This document shows positions 7,789-17,203 of a stretch of DNA of 64,000 nucleotides, piece after piece. The position numbers were made by a program, and so were the translations under genes. Within the stretch, counting starts at the first letter, position 1. The number at the start of each line of letters is the position of its first letter. Source of the stretch: Rhodococcus tibetensis (GTDB taxonomy: Bacteria; Actinomycetota; Actinomycetes; Mycobacteriales; Mycobacteriaceae). The stretch lies in the NCBI RefSeq assembly GCF_024438035.1, contig NZ_JANFQF010000015.1, forward strand, positions 1 to 64,000, read 5' to 3'. Below the pieces are notes generated by a model, which was given only the letters and a program-made list of their open reading frames with translations, searched no databases and was not told the DNA's origin.

Positions 7789-9285
7789 ATGACGATCACA
7801 CACGCCGCACCGTCGTCCACGGTGACCGAATTCCTGAAGAACCCCGTCCATCATCTGATCGACGGACAGAACGTTCCGTCCGTTTCCGGCGAAAGCTTCG
7901 CGACGTTCAACCCCTGCAACGGCGACCCGCTCGCACAAGTGGCATTCGGTGGTAACCACGACGTTGACAATGCGGTAGCCTCGGCGCGCCGGGCGCTCGA
8001 CGGCCCCTGGGGTCGCATGACGCCAGCACAGCGCAGCAAGATCCTCTGGCGCCTCGGGGACCTGCTCGAGGAGCGGGTGGCAGACTTCGCGCTCGTCGAG
8101 GCACTCGACAACGGCAAGCCCCTGACCTACGCGCGCCTGGTCGACGTACCGCTGGCCGCCGATTGGTTCCGATACATGGCCGGCTGGCCGACCAAGCTGG
8201 AGGGGACCACGATCCCGATCACATCTGCGGCAGCTCCCGGAAGCTACTTCGCCTACACCGTGCGCGAGCGAGTCGGAGTCGTCGCGGCGATCGTGGCGTG
8301 GAATTTCCCGCTCCTCCTCGCCGCCTGGAAGCTGGCCCCCGCCCTCGCCGCCGGCAACACGGTAATCCTCAAGCCGGCCGAACAGACCCCGCTGAGCGCC
8401 GCACTGCTCGGTGACGTGCTTCGCGAAGCAGGTGTGCCGGACGGTGTGGTGAACATCGTGCAGGGCTTCGGCGAAACCGTGGGCGCCGCCCTTACCGCCC
8501 ATCCCGGGGTCGACAAGGTGTCGTTCACCGGTTCGACCGAGGTCGGTCGGCGCATCGTAGGCGCCGCCCGCGGCAACCTGAAGAAGGTGACCCTCGAACT
8601 GGGTGGCAAGTCACCGAACATCGTCTTCGACGACGCCGACATCGACGCCGCAATCGAAGGCGCTGCGATGGCAATCTTCTTCAACCAGGGAGAAGCGTGC
8701 GAAGCCGGATCTCGCCTGCTCGTGCAGTCGAAGGTGTACGACCGCGTCGTGGAGGGAGTCGCTCGGATCGCATCCGAGCTCAAGGTCGGCGACAGTCTCG
8801 ACCCCGACTCACAGATGGGACCGGTGGTGTCGGAGAAACAACTCAGCACCGTCCTCGGCTACCTCGAGTCCGGGCGCGCCGAGGGCGCCACCGCGGTCGC
8901 GGGAGGAGGCCGTAAGGGGGACATCGGCTACTTCGTCCAACCCACAGTGCTCGTCGACACCACACCCACCATGCGAGTGGTCAAGGAGGAAATCTTCGGG
9001 CCGGTGGTCACTGTGTCGCGGTTCGACGATGTCGACGACGTTCTTGCCACCGCCAACGACACCGACTACGGGCTCGCCGCGGGCGTCTGGACGTCTGATG
9101 TGTCGAAGGCACACACCGTCGCCGCGCGCCTGTCAGCGGGCACCGTCTGGATCAACAGCTACCACGTGCTCGATCCGGCACTTCCTTTCGGTGGTTACAA
9201 GCAGTCCGGGTGGGGCCGCGAACACGGCTCCAGTGCGCTCGACGCCTACACCGAAACCAAGACCGTGATCGTCAAGAAGGGATAG
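7789..9285 (+). CDS. NAD(P)-dependent aldehyde dehydrogenase
   Basis: The product is 498 residues with every hallmark of the ALDH superfamily: the Rossmann segment (IVAWNFPLL...KPAEQTPLSA), FTGSTEVGR, the general base Glu270 in LELGGKSPN, and the nucleophile Cys304 in FNQGEACEAGSR. The C-terminus carries the family PFGGYKQSGWGRE box. The ATG at 7789 has AAGGAG eight bases upstream and is preferred to the in-frame ATG at 7699, which lies in the regulator gene. It oxidises an aldehyde to the acid. Next to a nitroalkane oxidase-type enzyme it would naturally remove that enzyme's aldehyde product. Expression is probably governed by the divergent AraC-type regulator. Confidence 0.9.
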   Translation: MTITHAAPSSTVTEFLKNPVHHLIDGQNVPSVSGESFATFNPCNGDPLAQVAFGGNHDVDNAVASARRALDGPWGRMTPAQRSKILWRLGDLLEERVADFALVEALDNGKPLTYARLVDVPLAADWFRYMAGWPTKLEGTTIPITSAAAPGSYFAYTVRERVGVVAAIVAWNFPLLLAAWKLAPALAAGNTVILKPAEQTPLSAALLGDVLREAGVPDGVVNIVQGFGETVGAALTAHPGVDKVSFTGSTEVGRRIVGAARGNLKKVTLELGGKSPNIVFDDADIDAAIEGAAMAIFFNQGEACEAGSRLLVQSKVYDRVVEGVARIASELKVGDSLDPDSQMGPVVSEKQLSTVLGYLESGRAEGATAVAGGGRKGDIGYFVQPTVLVDTTPTMRVVKEEIFGPVVTVSRFDDVDDVLATANDTDYGLAAGVWTSDVSKAHTVAARLSAGTVWINSYHVLDPALPFGGYKQSGWGREHGSSALDAYTETKTVIVKKG

Positions 9286-9297
9286 CCGTACAGCCGC

Positions 9298-9325
9298 GGC
9301 CGGGGCGTCACCACGCGCCTCGGCC
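9298..9325 (+). terminator. Hairpin after the aldehyde dehydrogenase gene
   Basis: Arms GGCCGGGGCG and CGCCTCGGCC (one mismatch) with an 8-nt loop begin 13 bp after the TAG. There is no strong T-run, which is usual in high-GC actinobacteria. From here to about 10250 only decayed sequence is visible. Confidence 0.5.
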
Positions 9326-9954
9326 ACGACGAACCGCACGCGACTACGGCTGCACAAACGTGAGCAACCATCCCCGGTTCCTCGATCCCAGCCGACAGGT
9401 GCATCAACCCAACAAAATGACGACCGGATGCTCGTCGACACCACGGTCAGCTGGCTTCCCTGCGGGGGACTCCACCAGAAGGAATTTGGCTCCGCTTCGG
9501 CCACGAACCCGACCAGTACTGGACCCCGCCTCGCGTACCTCGGCATTTCCCTATCACCATCAACCTCGACGCGTGATGCCAGGGACACCGAGACGCTTCC
9601 AAAGGTGCACGGACAAATCCGTTCTCGCGACACGCCCGCACCGCACCGCGGTTGCCGAGCCGGGGTGACGGATTACGGACGAAAGGACACCGGTGGCTGG
9701 GTGGCTGGGAACAGTGCCGACAACGATGAACGAGCGGGAACGATCGCGATCGGCCTGGCCATCGCGATCACCGCCCTCCTGACCTACCTGGAGTCACTGG
9801 CCTGTTGATTGCGCAGGCCGGCCCTCTGAACGACGCGAGCAGTAACCGGGTCTTGCGCATGCAGGGCACGCGGTCGACAGGTCGGCAACTGCACCCCGAA
9901 CTGCCCCCGGCCTGCAGAAGGCCGTGGCGGACTGGCATCGTGGGTCCGCGGATT

Positions 9955-10047
9955 GCCGTACAGCGACGTTGACTGATCGGCGATACCCTTCGGGAGAGCG
10001 ACCGGGCTGAGGATTCCGACAAGTTCGTGAGAATCAAGCACTGACAC
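9955..10047 (-). pseudogene. Possible CBS-domain fragment
   Basis: On the minus strand a short stretch reads VLDSHELVGILSPVALPKG, which resembles the end of a CBS (Bateman) domain. Nothing matching the rest of a CBS protein is nearby. The remainder of 9326-10252 shows only short open frames without recognisable domains or clear ribosome sites. Confidence 0.25.
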
Positions 10048-10252
10048 GGCGTTGAGAACCCGCAGGTTGTAGGCCTAGTGGAGTGACATCGAGCCGTGGA
10101 ACCTAATGGGAGTCGATCAGCGGGCCTTCGACGGGTAACGGACCGCGAGGGGGAGGCTGATCACCGACGATTCAGCAGCGTCTATGCGCCACGAGCCGCA
10201 GGTGTCGACGGCACGTGAAAACTGAACACGGTATGGCGGGCGGGTTATCGAT

Positions 10253-10628
10253 TCAACAAAACCGGGCCACCGCGTCCTCACCACGACCGAAGTCTTCAAA
10301 ATCATCGCCCAGGAAGCCCGACGTGTGATTGAGAAGTTGGCGCATCGTCACCGTGGCGCTGGCGTCCGGGTCGGCGATCGCGCGGTCAGGTAGATACCGG
10401 CGTATTGGCGCCTCCAGATCGATCTTGCTTCTTCGACCAGCCGCATCACCGTCGTTCCGGTGAACGTCTTGGTCGTCCAGGCGATCTGGAACACGGTGTC
10501 GCCGTCCACGGGAGTCGGGTAGTCGACATTGGTGACCCGTACGCCTTGATGCATTCCTCGCCATCAGCCAAAAGACCAACCGGACCCCGGGAATCGCGTA
10601 GTCCTTCATCCTCTGCTCGATCTGGCGG
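10253..10628 (-). pseudogene. Decayed second copy of the beta-lactamase-like gene
   Basis: This is a truncated, at least twice frameshifted relative of the gene at 12205-13758. Matching blocks are MKDYAIPGV, then (other frame) VTNVDYPTPVDGDTVFQI, then (first frame again) KIDLEAPIRRYLPD and MRQLLNHTSGFLGDD. The signal peptide and the C-terminal half are gone, and the catalytic SxxK site reads WTTK, so the Ser nucleophile is lost. It follows the hydrolase copy 2 gene directly, as the intact gene follows copy 1, so the module was duplicated and this copy is dying. Confidence 0.75.
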
Positions 10629-12170
10629 TCATTGTCGTGGCGGGAGGATCGTGAACTCCACGATTTCCACCGAGTCCACACAGGTTGTGTCGGGCTTCTC
10701 CGGATTGTCGAAGAACGACGCGATCACCTCCGCGCCGCATGGGTTCAGGAACACTCCGTGTCCCCACCCGGGAACCACCACGACAATCGCATGCGAAAGA
10801 TCCTTGGCGATGTACTCGCCCCACATCGGTCCAGTCCTCGCGTCGAAACCGCCCGTGATCACAAGCGAGGGGATGTCACTCTTGGTGGTGTCCCGAACCG
10901 AGTCAGGGGCCTTCGGCACGTCCCAGGCAGCGCATTCTTCGCGCAGGAACGCGAGTTGCGGCGCCTGCTCCAAAACCGAATCCGGGAAGTCCGGGAAGGC
11001 CTTCTTCGCTTCGGACATTGCCGCTTCAGCTGTCTCGAACGGAACCCATTCACTGCACCAGATACTCGAGGTGAGGCCGGTTGCCACGGTCGAGTTGGAG
11101 ACTCCGGAAGTCACCCACCCGGAGGCGTATTGCATGGCGACAGTCTGCGGATTCCCGTGGTCGAGCTCGTCGATTGCCGCTGGGATGCCGGCGGTCAGAC
11201 GACCAGCCGACCCCACGAACCACGCCAGCAACGTTCCACCGTCGATCACGACCTTCGTGGCTCCGTGTCCGGGGAGATCGATAGTGGTCGTGACGGGATT
11301 CTTCTCGAGCTCATTGACCAGCCGGATGAACGTCGGTCCGAGGTCGGGGTAGCGCTCTTTGCAGGCGGGCTGTGCCTCGCACGCCTCCATCACGCCGTCG
11401 AACGCCGCTCTTGCACTTACCCATGTCCATCCAAATCCGCCGACCGACGGAGGTGTCGCTCCGTCGAACGCGACGGATGTGATCGCTGCGCCGTCCATGT
11501 TCAGGTAGATGAGCGCGAGGGTCGTTCCGTAGGAGTGCGAGAACACTGCCCACTTCTCGTGACCGAGCGCCTTCCTCAGATCGATGAGGTCGTAGGCGCT
11601 TTCGGTCGAGTTGTACGCCGCGAGGTCGGTGGTCGGTGCGAGCCGGTCGCGGCATTCCTTCACCGATTTGGCGTCCAGTTCACCAGTGGAGGGCGCGTCG
11701 TACACCAGCCCGACTCGAACTGAGTAGAACTCGTCCTGTTCCGGGCAGAGAAGGGGTGTACTCGACGTCTGGGTGCCGCGCTGGCCGAAGAGAATCAGAT
11801 CGCGGTTGTGGTTGAGGCTGACGTCTGGCGGAACTGCGGGAGATGCGATTCCGTCCAGCCCGGGCCCGCCCTGGAGGAACACGATTGGTTCCTTGGTGGG
11901 TGGCTGCGTCTCCGAGGGAATGATCGCGATGGCCAACCGCATAGTCGGACCATCCGCCTTCGTGCGGTTTACCGGCACGACCAGCTCTCCGCAGCGAGCG
12001 TTGGCCAGCAGCGGCACCGGTTCCGGTGTCTTCGCGCAGGGCCCCTCGACAAACTGCGCCGACGGATGGTCCACGGTGGTCGGCGGCGAGGTGGACGGCG
12101 AACTCGAACATGCCCCGCTGGCGAGAACCACAGCAAAAGCCAGGACTGTGAACTGATTCAAATTTCGCAT
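10629..12170 (-). CDS. Exported alpha/beta-hydrolase lipoprotein, copy 2 (TAP-like peptidase family)
   Basis: The 513-residue product starts with a lipoprotein signal (Cys21 after LASGA) and a Ser/Pro/Thr linker. The catalytic domain has the oxyanion segment FLQGGPGLDG and the nucleophile elbow FSHSYGT with Ser213. A C-terminal TAP-like lobe has the Asp in TGGFDARTG and the His in PGWGHGVF. The family includes secreted tripeptidyl aminopeptidases and proline iminopeptidase-like enzymes (S33), so it probably cleaves peptides or esters outside the membrane. It is a clear paralogue of the gene at 13758-15299 over its whole length, and it is followed by a dead beta-lactamase-like copy. Confidence 0.85.
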   Translation of the reverse strand: MRNLNQFTVLAFAVVLASGACSSSPSTSPPTTVDHPSAQFVEGPCAKTPEPVPLLANARCGELVVPVNRTKADGPTMRLAIAIIPSETQPPTKEPIVFLQGGPGLDGIASPAVPPDVSLNHNRDLILFGQRGTQTSSTPLLCPEQDEFYSVRVGLVYDAPSTGELDAKSVKECRDRLAPTTDLAAYNSTESAYDLIDLRKALGHEKWAVFSHSYGTTLALIYLNMDGAAITSVAFDGATPPSVGGFGWTWVSARAAFDGVMEACEAQPACKERYPDLGPTFIRLVNELEKNPVTTTIDLPGHGATKVVIDGGTLLAWFVGSAGRLTAGIPAAIDELDHGNPQTVAMQYASGWVTSGVSNSTVATGLTSSIWCSEWVPFETAEAAMSEAKKAFPDFPDSVLEQAPQLAFLREECAAWDVPKAPDSVRDTTKSDIPSLVITGGFDARTGPMWGEYIAKDLSHAIVVVVPGWGHGVFLNPCGAEVIASFFDNPEKPDTTCVDSVEIVEFTILPPRQ

Positions 12171-12204
12171 TGCGCCACCGGCTTCCCCGGGGTAGATCGG
12201 CTAT

Positions 12205-13758
12205 TTACTGCAGGTGCCGGTAGAGCCGTCCGTGGTTGCTGAACCAGGCGACATTCCCATCGGACCCCCGAACGAAGTTGGATCGGGTACCGGTGGGTTT
12301 GAGGTCGGGGCCAAGGTCGAGCCCATAGTCGGTCTGGTAAAGCGCAAGACCGAGATTCGGGACTGTCTGCTCATCCGGCAGGTAGGTGCCATCCGGGGCG
12401 TCGCTCATGTTGCCGACGAGCTGGCCATCTTTGCCGCGGAAGTTGATCACGACGGTCCCCAGGGTGCCCGATTGATCGATGTCGTCAGTGGCATACGCCC
12501 CCTCGTAGGGCGCCAACTCGGCCGTGCTCAACTTCTGGGGCGTCGCGGGCAGGTTACTGATTCCGGCGAAGCGGCGAAGCGACCAGTCCTCGGCGAACAG
12601 TTCGTTGAGCAGTTTCCCTCCACCCTCGGAATTGGTGAGCACGGTCATGGCGAACTTACGGCTGGGCACCATGAAGAACCCGGATCGTTGACCCGCCCAG
12701 GTCCCGCCATGTTGGACGATCGTCTCGTTCTCCGCGGACGGCCGCAGCATCCATGACACTCCCATGCCGGTGAGTTCGACCTGAAGCGTGCCGCCGACGC
12801 CTGGATTGGAACGCATGGCGATGAGCGAGTCTTTGCTCATCAACCGATCTCCCTTGGATGTAGTGCCGTCGCCGAGGTGGAAGCGCGCGTAGCGCACCTG
12901 ATCCCGCACGCTGGAAATCAACGATCCGGTCGGGTTACAACTGCGCGAGAAGAACCAGAAACCCGGATCCACAACGGCTTTTCCGTCGTCGACGTTGTGT
13001 GAGGCGGCGATATTCCGGCCGATTATCTGGTCCGAGAAGAAGCGGGTGTGACTTAACTCGAGCGGGTCCAGCAGCATCTTCTGGACGGCGTCCTCGTAGA
13101 CCGATCCAGTCACGACCTCGACAATCCGCCCCGCCACAACCAGCCCCGCATTGTTGTAGGCGAAGACCGTGCCCGGCGGGGTCTCTTGTGGGAGCCGGGT
13201 CATCGACGCCACAAACTTGGTTATCGCGTCGTCGCCTCGACCGAAGTCCTGGAGATCGTCACCGAGCCAACCCGACGTGTGGTTGAGCAGTTGTCGCACC
13301 GTCGCCGTGGCGCTGGCTTCTGGATCGGCGACCGCGAAATCGGGCAGATACTGGCGTATCGGTGCCTCCAGATCGACCTTGCCCTCGTCGACGAGGCGCA
13401 TCACGGTCGTTCCGGTGAACGTCTTCGTCGTGGAGCCGATCCGGAACAGGGTGTCGCCGTCCACCGGTGTCGGGTGGTCGACATTGGTGACCCCGTACCC
13501 CTTGATGTACTCCTCACCGTCGGCAATGACGCCAACCGCAACCCCGGGGATCGCGTAGTCCTTCATCGCCTTGTCGATCTTGGCGTCGAGCTCGTTGAAC
13601 GCTTCCTTCGCGTTCGCCGGGACGCTCGTAGCTGTGTTGGTCGACTCCTTCGACGAACATGCCGGCAATACGAGCACCGCCAACCCGGCGACCGCCCCGC
13701 CAAGCACCGCCCGGCGCGACAACTCAGGGCCACCGACGGCGAACACCTCGGTCGTCAT
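12205..13758 (-). CDS. Exported serine beta-lactamase-like / DD-peptidase-like lipoprotein
   Basis: The 517-residue product has a twin-arginine signal (SRRAVLGG) that ends in lipobox LPAC (Cys34). The class C beta-lactamase/esterase fold is marked by SxxK (S109-T-T-K112 in RIGSTTKTF), YxN (AYNNAG), and the HxG-like VQHGGTWAG. The start ATG overlaps the stop of the upstream hydrolase as TGATG, so the two are translationally coupled. The longer open frame reaching 13953 lies inside that hydrolase and is not the start. Family members hydrolyse beta-lactams, esters or D-amino acid peptides. Pairing with a peptidase-like hydrolase points to envelope or peptide processing. The substrate is unknown. 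Confidence 0.85.
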   Translation of the reverse strand: MTTEVFAVGGPELSRRAVLGGAVAGLAVLVLPACSSKESTNTATSVPANAKEAFNELDAKIDKAMKDYAIPGVAVGVIADGEEYIKGYGVTNVDHPTPVDGDTLFRIGSTTKTFTGTTVMRLVDEGKVDLEAPIRQYLPDFAVADPEASATATVRQLLNHTSGWLGDDLQDFGRGDDAITKFVASMTRLPQETPPGTVFAYNNAGLVVAGRIVEVVTGSVYEDAVQKMLLDPLELSHTRFFSDQIIGRNIAASHNVDDGKAVVDPGFWFFSRSCNPTGSLISSVRDQVRYARFHLGDGTTSKGDRLMSKDSLIAMRSNPGVGGTLQVELTGMGVSWMLRPSAENETIVQHGGTWAGQRSGFFMVPSRKFAMTVLTNSEGGGKLLNELFAEDWSLRRFAGISNLPATPQKLSTAELAPYEGAYATDDIDQSGTLGTVVINFRGKDGQLVGNMSDAPDGTYLPDEQTVPNLGLALYQTDYGLDLGPDLKPTGTRSNFVRGSDGNVAWFSNHGRLYRHLQ

Positions 13759-15299
13759 CAGCGTGGCGGGAGAATGTCGTATGCCGGCAGTGGCGTCGTG
13801 TCCGTGCAGGATGTGTCCGGCTTCTCCGGATTGTCGAAAAACGACGCGACTATCTCGGCTCCGCACGGTGGCTCTGCATACACACCGTGTGCAGCTCCGG
13901 GCACTACCGCGACTATGGATTGCGAGAGATCCTTCGCGATGTAGTCGCCCCACACCGCTCCGGTCTGCCCGTCGTAGGTTCCCGACAGCACAAGCGAAGG
14001 GATGTCACTCACGGTGATGTCTCGGATCGAGTCAGGGGCCTTCGGCACGTCCCACACTTCGCAGGCGTCGCGCAGGAACGGCAGCTGCGGCGCTTGGGCC
14101 CGAACCGACTCCGGGAGTTCAGGGAATTCCTTTTCCGCCTGTTGCATTGACTGCTCGACGGTCTCGAACGGGATCCATTCACGGCACCAAATGCTCAGGG
14201 TGAGGCCCCAATGGAGGACGCCCCTCTCCGGATGCCCCCAAACCTCGGCCCAGCGCGACGCAATGGGCTGCGCATTCCCGTTTGCGAGCTCATCGACCGT
14301 TGATGGGAACTCTTTCGGTAGATGGGTAGCCACTGGGACAAACCAGTTCAGCAGCATTCCGCCGTCGACGACAACCTTCGTGCCTCCTACACCCTCAACG
14401 TTGACCGTCGTGGTGATGGGCTTCGCTTCAAGCTCATTGACCAGCCGGATGAACGTTGCCCCCAGGTCGGGATAGCGCTCTTTGCATGCTGGCTGGTCCT
14501 CGCACGCCTTGACCATGTTGTCGAATGCTTGGCGAGCGCTGGCCCAGGTCCACCCCAGGGCACCAGCCGATGGAGGCGTCACTCCGTCGAACACGATCGA
14601 CTCGATAGCGTCGGCGTCTTGACGCATGTAGATCAGCGCAAGGTCGGTACCGTACGAGTGGGAGAACACATTCCACTTCTCGAGGCCGAGTGCCTTGCGT
14701 AAATCAATCAGGTCAAAGGTGCTCTCGGTCGAATTGAACGCCGAGAGGTCAACGGTGGGAGCCAGGCGGTCGTGGCACTCCTTCACCGCTTCTACGTACG
14801 CATCCCGTGTGGACTCAGCGTTCCACGCCATCCCGATCCTTTGGGCGAAGAACTCGAAAATCTCCGGGCAGGGCAACGGCGAGCTGGACGTCATGTTGCC
14901 GCGCTGTCCCATCAGGATCAGATCGCGATCACGGTTCAGCGGGACGTCCGGGTTGATCGGGGGATCCGTGACCCCATCCTGACCGGGCCCGCCCATGAGA
15001 AAGACGATCGGAGCCTTGGTCGGCGGCTGCGTTTCCGACGGAACGATCGCTACTGCCAAGCGCAAGGTTCCGCTGTCTTCTTTGGTGCGATTCACCGGTA
15101 CCGACAATTCCCCGCAGCGAGCATTCTCCAGCAGTGGGACCGGATTCGGCGTCTTCGCGCACGGACCCTCGACAAACTCCGCCGGCGGATGAGCCACAGT
15201 CGTCGGTGGCGAACTGGACGGATCGGAATTGCTGCTACACGCTGAGCTGACGAGAATCGAGGCAAACGCAATCGCAGTTATCTGGTTCACCAACCGCAT
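13758..15299 (-). CDS. Exported alpha/beta-hydrolase lipoprotein, copy 1 (TAP-like peptidase family)
   Basis: The 513-residue product is the paralogue of the copy 2 gene at 10629-12170. It has a lipoprotein signal with Cys21, oxyanion FLMGGPGQDG, nucleophile elbow FSHSYGT (Ser near residue 214), Asp in SGTYDGQTG and His in PGAAHGVY. The start at 15299 (MRLVNQITA) is chosen because the signal peptide begins there; the frame is open further upstream without a signal. Its stop overlaps the ATG of the beta-lactamase-like gene. It probably acts outside the membrane on peptides or esters. Divergence along the whole length between the copies suggests an old duplication. Confidence 0.85.
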   Translation of the reverse strand: MRLVNQITAIAFASILVSSACSSNSDPSSSPPTTVAHPPAEFVEGPCAKTPNPVPLLENARCGELSVPVNRTKEDSGTLRLAVAIVPSETQPPTKAPIVFLMGGPGQDGVTDPPINPDVPLNRDRDLILMGQRGNMTSSSPLPCPEIFEFFAQRIGMAWNAESTRDAYVEAVKECHDRLAPTVDLSAFNSTESTFDLIDLRKALGLEKWNVFSHSYGTDLALIYMRQDADAIESIVFDGVTPPSAGALGWTWASARQAFDNMVKACEDQPACKERYPDLGATFIRLVNELEAKPITTTVNVEGVGGTKVVVDGGMLLNWFVPVATHLPKEFPSTVDELANGNAQPIASRWAEVWGHPERGVLHWGLTLSIWCREWIPFETVEQSMQQAEKEFPELPESVRAQAPQLPFLRDACEVWDVPKAPDSIRDITVSDIPSLVLSGTYDGQTGAVWGDYIAKDLSQSIVAVVPGAAHGVYAEPPCGAEIVASFFDNPEKPDTSCTDTTPLPAYDILPPR

Positions 15300-15783
15300 G
15301 TCGACCACCCTGAATGGCGACCGCCCGAACCTTGTGTTCGGGCTCGGCCCGAGTATTACCCAGATAATCCTGGCACACCCATAGCAATACCGAAAGTTCG
15401 AGAACCGATGAAATCCGGCGATCCTTATGCAGACGCTCGGTGATGAATCGAATCGTGCGGTCGGCCAGCTCGGTTGAGAACGCATCCCAAAGGCGGCGCG
15501 AGATCACCGCCGCAAAACGAGATAGTCGGTGCCCCGATTGGCGTCAGGGACGGCCAGTTGCCCGCTGTGGTCATGATGAAGGGCAGCCCGTCGTCCAGCA
15601 CATAAGACGCGAGCGCGGTTACGTCGGACTTGCCGCGCCTACACCCATGTCACCTCGTTACCGTCTTCGTGGTCCCGTTCCGCGGGACTGCGGTCGCCAT
15701 GTTCGGTATGACTTCTTGCCCCTGTCTCTCGAATGATCCGGGGGGTGGTGTCGCCGAACCTGGTGGCGTCGATGGACTGCTGA

Positions 15784-16090
15784 ATGGACAGCTACGCCGT
15801 GTTTTGCGGCATCGACGTGGGAAAGGCGAACACCACGCCGTCGGGCTGGATCCCTCCGGCGGCCGACTCTATGACAAGGCACTGCCGAACGACGAGACGA
15901 AGCTGCGTGCGGTGTTCGACGGCTTGGCCACCCGCGGTCCGGTCCTGGTGATCGTCGATCAACTTGGGCACGATCGGCGCCCTGGTCACCGTTGCCCGCG
16001 CCTGCGGACACGACGTTGCCTACCTGCCGGGGCTGTCGATGCGCCGCATCGCCGACCTGTACCCCGCGGGCCTGTCCGAGACGAAGAGGC
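15784..16090 (+). pseudogene. IS110-family transposase N-terminal fragment
   Basis: Three frames in succession give MDSYAVFCGIDVGK, then HHAVGLDPSGGRLYDKALPN and onward to VLVIVDQ, then IGALVTVARACGHDVAYLPG with LSMRRIADLYP. Together these match the DEDD RuvC-like N-terminal domain of IS110 transposases (first acidic residue in GIDVGK). At least two frameshifts and loss of the rest, including the C-terminal Ser domain, make it dead. The upstream 15300-15783 holds no supportable gene. Confidence 0.65.
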
Positions 16091-16167
16091 GAGAGGCATT
16101 ATCCAATCCGGTCGCCTGGCTGATGAGTCTCGCCCAGACCGAACAACTATCGGCGAATGTCTGATCC

Positions 16168-17113
16168 GTGAGCGTGTCTCCCGAACTCCAGCCATTCGGT
16201 GCCGTACCGTCCGTACCCGTCCGAAGTAGCCCATATCAGGTGGGTGAAGCAAACGGAAAAGGTCTCAAGATCATTCACGTCCTCCTCAACCAGAAGGGCG
16301 GCGTCGGAAAGAGTACCGTCGCCGTCAACCTCGCAGCCGTCACCGCGGACGTCCTCAACCAAGACGACGATCGCGACGCCACCTCCCCCGTGGCCGCGGT
16401 CTCCGTCGGTCCGACACTGTCCCACGTGCCGCTCAGCGAGCTGGCACCGGATCCTCGCAATCCGCGTGACGACCTTGGTGACCTCAGAGACCTGGTCTCG
16501 ATCACGGGCACCCAGCTTCAGCGCGCTCTGGTAGTCACCAGGTCGGCTTACCTGCGGCTGTACCCCGAAGACGAAACTGAGATCGGCCGCGCCCGCTGGA
16601 TAGTGATTAATGGCTGCCGGCGGCTCGCCGCCGCCGAGAACGTCGGCCGCCGCGACTTCGATGTCATCGAGGAGGCCAAGGCCGTCGAACTGATGGTCGT
16701 CGAATGTGGGACCGTCGGTAGGCAGCCCTCGAGCTCAACAAATCCAAGGGATGGATTTCGCAACGGCGGGCCCCGCTCAAACTGGCACCGAACTCCAAAC
16801 GGACATTCGCACAGGTGAACTCGCCATCCGTACCCCGCGCTCCCTCGCACAGGTTCGGCAGGCGGAACAAGTCGACAAGTGGCAAGCCGACCCACAGCGT
16901 GAGAATCAGGCAGACGGGAGCGACCAGGACTGCCCTCCAGCTGAGCGAGAATCTGACCGCTCCCCCATGACTGCCGCGAAGGTCACTCGAGCGTTCCGCC
17001 GCCTGGAGGCCGATCCTAATTGCCCCGTGTCGGTGTTGTTTACCGCGGTAAACAACACCGACATCGGACGGTTTGGTGCACCCGCCACCGAACGAGAAGA
17101 GAGAAATCCCTGA
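16168..17113 (+). pseudogene. ParA-ParB deletion fusion (plasmid partition remnant)
   Basis: GTG 16168 opens a frame whose first ~85 residues are a ParA N-terminus with the deviant Walker A motif LNQKGGVGKSTVAVNLAAV. At about 16410 it switches without a stop to a ParB nuclease/CTP-binding-type domain (VPLSELAPDPRNPRDDL, then WIVINGCRRLAAAE). Near 16690-16720 the ParB match shifts to another frame (ALELNKSKGWISQRRAPLKL, then ELQTDIRTGELAIRTPRSLA) and goes on to MTAAKVTRAFRRLEADP. The Walker B part of ParA and the junction were lost in an internal deletion. It is good evidence that plasmid backbone entered this locus. Confidence 0.75.
17028..17063. repeat. Perfect 36-bp palindrome, candidate parS
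   Basis: The left half reads TGTCGGTGTTGTTTACCG and the right half is its exact reverse complement, with no spacer. The central GTTTACCGCGGTAAAC resembles in layout the ParB-binding parS consensus GTTTCACGTGAAAC. It lies within the end of the parB remnant, where a centromere would be expected. The coding frame simply runs across it. Confidence 0.55.
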
Positions 17114-17203
17114 AGGTGCCGTTCATCTCCGGTACTGGCAAAACGACTGCGGCTTCGCAATTCTCGATCGCCGTAGCATCATCGAAGCACTAGTCTTCGG
17201 GCT

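Noticed and set aside
9428-9808. A 126-residue frame ending in a hydrophobic helix
   Set aside because: No family, no ribosome site and biased composition. The hydrophobic end is short and could be chance.
15301-15507. A minus-strand frame upstream of hydrolase copy 1
   Set aside because: It looks somewhat protein-like but overlaps the hydrolase start in another frame and has no recognisable motif or ribosome site.
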